Below are positions 5,620 through 11,196 of a stretch of 11,196 nt of DNA, in pieces. How positions within the stretch are numbered: the stretch's first letter is position 1; every line of letters starts with the position of its first letter. The position numbers and the translations under genes are program-made. The stretch comes from an uncultured Neisseria sp. (GTDB taxonomy: Bacteria > Pseudomonadota > Gammaproteobacteria > Burkholderiales > Neisseriaceae), in assembly GCA_937919795.1 (NCBI GenBank), contig CALFOA010000151.1, forward strand, positions 1 to 11,196, given 5' to 3'. The notes under the pieces are model-generated. The model searched no databases. It worked only from the letters and a program-made list of their open reading frames with translations, and was not told where the DNA came from.

Positions 5620-8600
5620 ATGAACCCCACCCCAACCGCCGTTTCCATCCAGTCCCTCAGCCACCGCTACGGCAAAAACAAAACCCTTGCGCTGGATAAT
5701 GTCTCGCTCACCATCCCGCGCGGGGTGACTGTGGGCTTGATCGGGCCGGACGGGGTGGGCAAATCGACGTTGTTGTCGCTGATGGCGGGGGTGCGGGTCA
5801 TTCAGCAGGGCACAGTGACGGTGTTGGGCGGCGATATGGCCGATAAAGCCGTGCGCCGTGATTTGTCGCACCGCATCGCCTATATGCCGCAGGGTTTGGG
5901 CAAGAATCTGTATCCCACCTTGAGCGTGTATGAAAACGTTGACTTTCATGCGCGGCTGTATGGTTTGGACGCGACAGCGCGCCAGGCGAGAATTGCGCGG
6001 CTGCTGGCCGCCACCGGCCTCGCGCCGTTTCCCAACCGCGCCGCCGGCAAGCTCTCGGGCGGCATGAAGCAAAAGCTGAGCCTGTGTTGCGCGCTGGTGC
6101 ATTCGCCCGATTTGCTGATTCTGGATGAGCCGACCACCGGTGTGGATCCGCTGTCGCGCCGCCAGTTTTGGTCCTTGGTAAACGATTTGCGCGCCGAACA
6201 CGCAGGGATGACGGTGGTGGTGGCGACCGCTTATATCGAAGAAGCCGAGCAGTTTGAACACCTGCTGGCGATGGACGCGGGCAAGCTGCTGGTGAACCGC
6301 CCCACCCGCGAAGTGATGGCGGACTATCAAACCGATACGCTGGAAGAGGCGTATATCCAAATGCTGCCGCCCGAAAAACAGCAAGGCTCGGGCAGGCTGG
6401 AGATTACGCCGTTTGTGTCCGACCCCGCTTCGCCGCCAGCGATGGAAGCGCACGGGCTGACCAAGCGCTTCGGCAAATTCACCGCAGTCGACCATGTGAG
6501 CTTCACCATTCAGAAAGGCGAGATTTTCGGCTTTCTCGGCAGCAACGGCTGCGGCAAATCCACCACCATGAAAATGCTCACTGGCCTGTTAGATGCAACG
6601 GAAGGCACGGCAGAGTTGCTTGGCAAGCCCATCAATGCGGACGGCATGGACGTCAAAATGCGCGTGGGTTATATGTCGCAGGCGTTTTCGCTGTATGAAG
6701 AATTGAGCGTGCGCCAAAACCTGAAGCTGCACGCCAAGCTGTATCAGATGGGCAGCCGCGGCGAGGCAGCAGTCAACGAAGCGTTGCAACAGTTTGACCT
6801 GCAAGAGGTGGCCGACACCGCCCCCGCTTCGCTGCCCTTAGGCATCCGCCAACGCCTGCAACTGGCCGCCGCCTGCCTGCACCACCCCGAAGTGCTGATT
6901 CTCGACGAACCCACTTCCGGCGTCGATCCCGCCGCCCGCGATATGTTCTGGCGCACGCTGCTGAAGCTGTCGCGCGAAGACAAAATCACCATATTCGTCT
7001 CCACCCATTTTATGAACGAGGCCGAACGCTGCGACCGCATCTCCTTCATGCACAAAGGCCGCGTGCTGGCGGTCGGCACGCCGGATGAATTGGTGGCGCA
7101 ATATCGGGCTGCTAATTTGGAAGAAGCGTTTATTCATTATTTGGAAGAGGATGAAGCGCGGGAAGCGGCGGCGGAGGGGCGGTTGACTGAAAACTTAAAC
7201 CCCAACAGCAACGCCGCTCCCTCCCCCGTGGCGACCGCAGGAAGGGGCTGGGGAGAGGGCAAAACGCCTGAATCTTCCGCAAATGTTTCCGAAGCTCAAC
7301 CAAGCCCTCTCCCTAACCCTCCCCCACGGGGGAGGGGACAGATTGCTGAAGTTTCAGACGGCCTATCATCCACCGACAAGCCGTCTGAAAGCGTGGCTGA
7401 ATTAGCCAAGCGCGTGATTGCTGCTGATAAGAATGAATGCCTGTCTGAAAACTTAAATCCCAACAGCAACGCTACTCCCTCCCCCGTGGGGGAGGGCTGG
7501 GGAGAGGGCAAAACGTCTGAATCTTCCACAAATGTTTCCGAAGCCCCAACAAGCCCTCTCCCTAACCCTCCCCCACGGGGGAGGGAACAGGTTGCTGAAG
7601 TTTCAGACAGCCTATCTTCAACCAACCACCAATCGGATACCGACACCTCCCCTCCCCAGCTTGCGGGGGAGGGTCAGGGTGGGGGCGTTTCGGATACCAC
7701 CCACGTTTCCGAAGCCCAAACCGCCACCCGCCCCCTAGCCCCCTCCCGCCAGCGGGTGGGGGAACAGGCTGCTGGAGTTTCAGACGGCCTTGCATCAATC
7801 AACAAGCCGTCTGAAAAAACAGACAATAAACCAGAATGCCTGTCTGAAAACGCCAATACCCGCAACACCCATACCCTCAAATACTGGCTCGCCACCGTTT
7901 TCACCTTTGCCAATCGTGAAACTAAAGAGCTGCTGCGCGACAAAATCCGTCTGTTTTTCGCGGTATTCGGTCCACTCATCATGATGGCAGCGGTCGCATG
8001 GGGGATATCGTTTGATGTGCAAAACCTCAAATTCGCGGTGTATGACCGCGACCAGAGTTCCGACAGCCGCGCGCTGACTGAATACTTTTCCGGATCACGT
8101 TATTTCATTGAACAGCCACCGCTGCAATCGGCCGAGCAGATAGACATCACACTCAAAAGCTCGCAGGCAGTACTGATTATCGATATTCCGTCAGGTTTTG
8201 GCCGTGACTTGCAGCTCGGGCAAAAACCCGAAGTGGGCTTTTATATCGATGGCTCCCTACCCTTTAATGCGGCCAATATCCAAGGCTATGTCAACAGCCT
8301 GGTTTCCGCCTACACGCGCGACCAAATCCGCGCAACAGGCAGACCCATATCTTTGCAAGCAGCCGCTGGAATTGAAGTGCGTTATATGTATAACCAAGAC
8401 TTCAACAGCATCAATGCCATTGCGCCCGGTGTCATCATGATGGTGCTCATCATGATACCGGCCATGATGGCGGCAATAGGCGTAGTGCGCGAACGCGAAA
8501 TCGGCTCAATCGCCAATTTCCATGCCTCACCCGCCAGTACGTCGCAATACCTGATTGGCAAACAGCTGCCCTACATTGGCGCAGGCATGGTGAACTTTAT

Positions 8601-9006
8601 CTCGCTGGCGCTGATGATGGTTTTCTGGTTCAACGTTCCACCGAAAGGTTCGCTCATCGCGTTGCTACTTGGCACCTTCATGGTTGTCTGTGCATCCACC
8701 GCGGTGGGGCTGCTGATTTCCTGCTTTGTGCGCTCGCAACTGGCCGCAATTTTTGCGGCAGCAATTCTGACCATGCTTACCACGGTGAACTATTCGGGCT
8801 TTCTCTACCCGCTTTCCACCATGAGCGGAAGCGCCTACGTCATCGGAAAAATCTATCCCGCCTCGTGGTACCACAATGTCAGCATGGGCGGCTTCACCAA
8901 AAGTCTGGGCTTTGGCGATTTGCAACAGGAATTTCTGGTGATGGCCACATTCGCACTGACATGCGTGGCGCTGGCCTGCGTGCTGCTGAAAAAACAGGAA
9001 AAATGA
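5620..9006 (+). CDS. rbbA: RbbA-type ABC exporter: two ATPase domains fused to an ABC-2 permease, with expanded repeat linker
   Basis: This 1128-residue inner-membrane protein would drive export with ATP. ABC domain 1 has Walker A GPDGVGKST (42-50), signature LSGGMKQ (145-151) and Walker B LLILDEPTTG (165-174). ABC domain 2 has Walker A GSNGCGKST (307-315) and Walker B at about 425-434. Its signature is degenerate (LPLGIRQRL, 406-414), as I recall for E. coli RbbA. Residues about 521-750 are a low-complexity linker made of repeats. The permease half follows: a first membrane helix near 777-798, a periplasmic domain containing SGSRYFIEQPPLQ, then a cluster of helices ending in LLKKQEK. E. coli RbbA is about 911 residues, so the extra length is close to that of the linker. 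E. coli RbbA was first described as ribosome-associated; here the locus argues for export with YhiI and YhhJ. There is no clear ribosome binding site before 5620. Confidence 0.93.
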   Translation: MNPTPTAVSIQSLSHRYGKNKTLALDNVSLTIPRGVTVGLIGPDGVGKSTLLSLMAGVRVIQQGTVTVLGGDMADKAVRRDLSHRIAYMPQGLGKNLYPTLSVYENVDFHARLYGLDATARQARIARLLAATGLAPFPNRAAGKLSGGMKQKLSLCCALVHSPDLLILDEPTTGVDPLSRRQFWSLVNDLRAEHAGMTVVVATAYIEEAEQFEHLLAMDAGKLLVNRPTREVMADYQTDTLEEAYIQMLPPEKQQGSGRLEITPFVSDPASPPAMEAHGLTKRFGKFTAVDHVSFTIQKGEIFGFLGSNGCGKSTTMKMLTGLLDATEGTAELLGKPINADGMDVKMRVGYMSQAFSLYEELSVRQNLKLHAKLYQMGSRGEAAVNEALQQFDLQEVADTAPASLPLGIRQRLQLAAACLHHPEVLILDEPTSGVDPAARDMFWRTLLKLSREDKITIFVSTHFMNEAERCDRISFMHKGRVLAVGTPDELVAQYRAANLEEAFIHYLEEDEAREAAAEGRLTENLNPNSNAAPSPVATAGRGWGEGKTPESSANVSEAQPSPLPNPPPRGRGQIAEVSDGLSSTDKPSESVAELAKRVIAADKNECLSENLNPNSNATPSPVGEGWGEGKTSESSTNVSEAPTSPLPNPPPRGREQVAEVSDSLSSTNHQSDTDTSPPQLAGEGQGGGVSDTTHVSEAQTATRPLAPSRQRVGEQAAGVSDGLASINKPSEKTDNKPECLSENANTRNTHTLKYWLATVFTFANRETKELLRDKIRLFFAVFGPLIMMAAVAWGISFDVQNLKFAVYDRDQSSDSRALTEYFSGSRYFIEQPPLQSAEQIDITLKSSQAVLIIDIPSGFGRDLQLGQKPEVGFYIDGSLPFNAANIQGYVNSLVSAYTRDQIRATGRPISLQAAAGIEVRYMYNQDFNSINAIAPGVIMMVLIMIPAMMAAIGVVREREIGSIANFHASPASTSQYLIGKQLPYIGAGMVNFISLALMMVFWFNVPPKGSLIALLLGTFMVVCASTAVGLLISCFVRSQLAAIFAAAILTMLTTVNYSGFLYPLSTMSGSAYVIGKIYPASWYHNVSMGGFTKSLGFGDLQQEFLVMATFALTCVALACVLLKKQEK
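7187..7848 (+). repeat. in-frame array of three REP/DUS cassettes inside rbbA
   Basis: Copies 1 (from 7187) and 2 (from 7445) are offset by 258 bases. They encode near-identical text, ENLNPNSNA..PSPV..GWGEGK and SPLPNPPPRGR, and differ by a nine-base in-frame indel. Copy 3 (7646-7848) is more diverged. Each copy has two facing GC-rich palindromic arms: 7219-7259 with 7305-7336, 7477-7508 with 7554-7585, and 7646-7685 with 7724-7762. DUS copies lie between and after them: 7353-7364, 7380-7389, 7438-7449, 7602-7613 (variant), 7779-7790, 7806-7815 and 7837-7848. All 662 bases stay in frame without a stop. Confidence 0.9.
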
Positions 9007-10121
9007 TGCGCACACTTAAAAATATCTGGGCATTGATGCTGAAAGAATTCCGCAGCCTGTTTACCGATCCGGTGTTGCTGGTGCTGATTACTTTCATGTT
9101 CACAGGCTCCATTATCAACACAGCCAAGGGCATCAGTACCGATGTAAAGAACGCCACCGTCGGCATCATCGATCAGGATCGCTCGCAACTCTCCATGCGC
9201 ATCCGAGATGCCATACAAGCGCCTTTTTTCAAACTGCCGCAAGATGTGCGACGTGAAGAGGTAGACGCACTGATGGACAAGGGTGAATACATTTTCATTC
9301 TGGAAATTCCGCCCAATTTCGAACGTGACGTGCAGGCAGGCCGCAGCCCGAACATGCAATTGCTGGTGGACGCAACCGTCATGTCGCAAGCCGGCGTGGG
9401 GGCCTCTTACCTGTCGCAGATTATCAATCGCGAGGTCAACAGCTTTGCCGGCATCAGCATGCCGGTAATCATTACGCCTGTTGTGAACACCCAGTTCAAC
9501 CCCAACGGTGAAAGCGCATGGTACATGCCAGTATCGCAAGTCGGCTCGAATGCCGCGATGATCATGCTGATTTTGGTAGGAGCGGCGGTTATCCGCGAGC
9601 GCGAACGCGGCACGATTGAACACTTGCTGGTAATGCCCGTTAGCTCGTTTGAGTTGATGATGTCCAAAATCATTGCCAATGGTACGGTGATCATGGCAGC
9701 CGCACTGGCTTCCATGTGGCTGGTTGTCCATTTTTATCTCGGTGTACCCATCAAAGGTTCGCTGCTGTTGTACAGCGTAGGCATGATGTTGTATCTGTTC
9801 TGCCTGGCTTCAATGGGCGTCATGCTGGCTACTGTTGCTCCGTCCATGGCGCAATTTGGCCTGTTGATGATGCCGATTTACATGGTAATGATGTTGTTTT
9901 CCGGCTCGGCATCGCCGCGCAGCAACATGCCAGCAGCGGCACAATGGATCAGCGCCTATTGGCCAATGACCCAGTTCATGGAGTTTGCGCAGAACATCAT
10001 GTTTCGTGGTGCAGGAATCGGCATTGTCTGGCCGCAAATGGTGGCATTGGCCTTGCTGGGTGTGGCCTTTTTAGGTTTTGCCCTGATTCGCTTCCGCCGG
10101 ATGCTGGAACAGCAAAGTTGA
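9006..10121 (+). CDS. yhhJ: ABC-2 type permease, YhhJ-like
   Basis: This 371-residue inner-membrane permease would pair with the permease half of RbbA. A first helix (about 23-39) is followed by a large periplasmic domain (40-180) with VGIIDQDRSQLS and IPPNFERDVQAGR. Further helices start near 181, 222, 251, 283 and 341. The ABC-2 motif RERERGTIEHLLVMPVS lies at 197-213. The start MRTLKNI matches my memory of E. coli YhhJ and puts AGGA at six-base spacing, so I chose ATG 9006 over the adjacent ATG at 9003. The start overlaps the rbbA stop by one base (TGATG), indicating tight coupling. A weak DUS-like AGGCCATCTGAA begins on the last base of the stop codon. Confidence 0.92.
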   Translation: MRTLKNIWALMLKEFRSLFTDPVLLVLITFMFTGSIINTAKGISTDVKNATVGIIDQDRSQLSMRIRDAIQAPFFKLPQDVRREEVDALMDKGEYIFILEIPPNFERDVQAGRSPNMQLLVDATVMSQAGVGASYLSQIINREVNSFAGISMPVIITPVVNTQFNPNGESAWYMPVSQVGSNAAMIMLILVGAAVIRERERGTIEHLLVMPVSSFELMMSKIIANGTVIMAAALASMWLVVHFYLGVPIKGSLLLYSVGMMLYLFCLASMGVMLATVAPSMAQFGLLMMPIYMVMMLFSGSASPRSNMPAAAQWISAYWPMTQFMEFAQNIMFRGAGIGIVWPQMVALALLGVAFLGFALIRFRRMLEQQS

Positions 10122-10177
10122 GGCCATCTGAAAGATACGGCATGGCCATGCAACATGGACACACCGCAGGAAAAACA

Positions 10178-10564
10178 ATGATGAACAATCCCATGGAAAT
10201 TTTCCGCAGTGCAGACGGACAAGCGCAAATAGCAGTACGCGCCAAGCAGCAAAACGTGTGGCTGCGCATACAGCAGATAGCCGATATTTTCGGTCGTGAC
10301 ACGCTAGTGAGTTTGCAACACTTGAAAAATGCATGTACCAAAGGCGAGTTGGCACACGGTGAAGTTGTTGCCAAAAGCGCATCTGGCTTTTACCGATTGC
10401 AGCCCGCTCAAGTTCCACGTAATACCCTCCGTTCAGTCGCTCTGTGCCAGCGATACCCTTGGCTGCGCACAGCGTGGCACTTTTCAGTTTTGCCCCGATG
10501 GGCCGCCGCTCCCGCTGAGACGGCACGGGCCATCAGCGGCGCCACGGCGATTCGAGGTCGTTGA
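10178..10564 (+). pseudogene. N-terminal remnant of a RhuM-like gene
   Basis: This 128-codon frame begins MMNNPMEIFRSADGQAQIAV. Residues about 5-70 show the order seen at the start of RhuM-type proteins: a DG turn, VWLRIQQIADIFGRD, then SLQHLKNACTKGELAHGEVV. Family members are roughly 300 residues or more. Here similarity stops near codon 75 (about base 10405), and the rest reads as unrelated sequence ending in a run of Ala, Thr and Arg. AGGA upstream of the ATG suggests it was once translated. It sits between yhhJ and the outer membrane gene with no link to export. A genuine short protein is possible but less likely. Bases about 10405-10660 hold nothing else I can name. Confidence 0.5.
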
Positions 10565-10666
10565 AAATCCTGACTGCAAAGAAACGAACCCATGAGCCAG
10601 AAACAACCAAACGGCAAGACCACAACATCCCCAACAACCACTCACCCCTTCACAGGAAAGAGAACC

Positions 10667-11196
10667 ATGTGGCCCCAACCCCTTCCCTTTGCTGCCAGTC
10701 TGCTGGCTCTGGCATTTTTAACTGCCTGCCAGACAACAACCATTTTTACCGCCAGTACCGTCAAAATTCCTCAGGCCTTCGACCAAGCGCAGGCGGCGCG
10801 CGGCAGTGCCGAAATCGGCCAATGGTGGCGGCAATGGAACGATCCCGTGTTGAGCAGCCTGATTGAACAAGGCTTGCAGCAGAGCCACGATATCCGCATC
10901 GCCCAAAGCCGTTTGCAGGAAGCGCGCGCCAACACCCGCTTGGCCGATGCTGACAAAGGCCCCACCGTCGGCCTGAGCGGTGACGCCCGCCATCTGCATA
11001 CCAACAGTTCCTTAAGCAAAGAAGCCCGCGCCATGCTGGAGCAAATGCCGCAGGCGGCCGGTTTGGGCGAAAAAATGTCCGGCGACGGCAACACCTTCAC
11101 CACCGGCTTTTCCGCTTCGTGGGAACCCGATATTTTTGGTCAAAAACGCAGCGATGCCGATGCCGCCCGCTATGCCCAAATGGGCGCGCAAGAGCA
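10667..11196 (+). CDS. NodT/OprM-type outer membrane efflux lipoprotein (3' end beyond window)
   Basis: This 176-codon partial frame runs to the right edge. It begins with a lipoprotein signal ending in the lipobox LTAC (Cys21), so the mature protein should be lipid-anchored. WWRQWNDPVLSSLIEQGL, then AQSRLQEARAN and later SWEPDIFGQKRSDADAARYA, are hallmarks of the NodT/OprM family of TolC-like outer membrane channels. It would complete a tripartite exporter with the YhiI, RbbA and YhhJ products. AGGAAAGAG precedes the ATG at 10667. That start gives a signal without basic residues, while an in-frame ATG at 10592 adds 25 residues including Lys-Arg just before the hydrophobic core, so the true start is uncertain. 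No terminator separates it from yhhJ that I can see. Confidence 0.9.
   Translation, partial: MWPQPLPFAASLLALAFLTACQTTTIFTASTVKIPQAFDQAQAARGSAEIGQWWRQWNDPVLSSLIEQGLQQSHDIRIAQSRLQEARANTRLADADKGPTVGLSGDARHLHTNSSLSKEARAMLEQMPQAAGLGEKMSGDGNTFTTGFSASWEPDIFGQKRSDADAARYAQMGAQE

Noticed and set aside
5563..6495. 310-codon minus-strand frame opposite the first ATPase domain of rbbA
   Set aside because: It is antisense to clear Walker A, signature and Walker B motifs. Its His/Arg/Gln-rich product looks like no protein family I know.
6838..6876. Loss of function of the second ATPase because its signature motif reads LPLGIRQRL
   Set aside because: As I recall, E. coli RbbA has the same degenerate motif, so it is a family trait and not a local defect.
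7187..7848. CRISPR array in the repeated region
   Set aside because: The repeats are long, imperfect, palindromic and in frame. There are no uniform short repeats with unique spacers and no cas genes nearby.
5620..9006. Two genes (YbhF-like ATPase and YbhS-like permease) accidentally fused through an intergenic region
   Set aside because: E. coli RbbA already joins two ATPases and a permease in one chain, and sequence details match RbbA, YhiI and YhhJ better than YbhF, YbhS and YbhR. The fusion is ancestral; only the linker expansion is unusual.
10071..10526. 151-codon minus-strand frame across the RhuM remnant
   Set aside because: It starts in unrecognised sequence, runs antisense through the yhhJ 3' end, and has no ribosome binding site or known domain that I can see.

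Overview
The window looks like chromosomal DNA of a Neisseriaceae species. The main clue is the DNA uptake sequence (DUS). The 12-mer TGCCTGTCTGAA occurs at least nine times on either strand; I recall it as the TG-wadDUS dialect of the Neisseria wadsworthii / N. shayeganii group. A few copies of the classical GCCGTCTGAA dialect are also present. The FKBP-type isomerase closely resembles Neisseria Fbp. Base composition is mostly moderately GC-rich, apart from one clearly AT-rich gene near 4.1-4.5 kb.

Layout. Bases 2-778 (minus strand) hold most of a D-2-hydroxyacid dehydrogenase that runs off the left edge. Divergent from it are a small DUF2061 membrane protein (925-1131) and an FKBP peptidyl-prolyl isomerase (1199-1525). 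Two inverted-DUS hairpins follow (1537-1578 and 1684-1721). A strong-looking promoter with an overlapping TetR-type palindrome (1732-1773) then starts the main locus. This comprises a TetR regulator (1793-2422), a membrane fusion protein like E. coli YhiI (2419-3390), a giant RbbA-type protein with two ABC ATPase domains fused to a permease (5620-9006), the ABC-2 permease YhhJ (9006-10121) and the start of a NodT/OprM-type outer membrane lipoprotein (10667 to the right edge). Together these parts would make a tripartite ABC exporter across the whole envelope, under its own TetR repressor. The substrate cannot be read from the sequence.

The exporter locus is interrupted twice. Between yhiI and rbbA sit about 2.2 kb of cargo: a DUF4298 protein, an AT-rich PD-(D/E)XK-like nuclease gene that looks recently acquired, an NnrU-family membrane protein, and an unrecognised small membrane protein on the opposite strand. 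These are separated by palindromic repeats. Between yhhJ and the outer membrane gene lies a short remnant of a RhuM-like gene.

The most unusual feature is inside rbbA. The segment joining the second ATPase domain to the permease is short in E. coli RbbA. Here it is about 230 residues long and is built from three consecutive repeat cassettes. Each cassette carries a pair of REP-like GC-rich palindromes plus DUS copies, all kept in one open frame. Sequences normally found between genes are therefore being translated as a Pro/Ser/Gly/Glu-rich linker within an ABC exporter.
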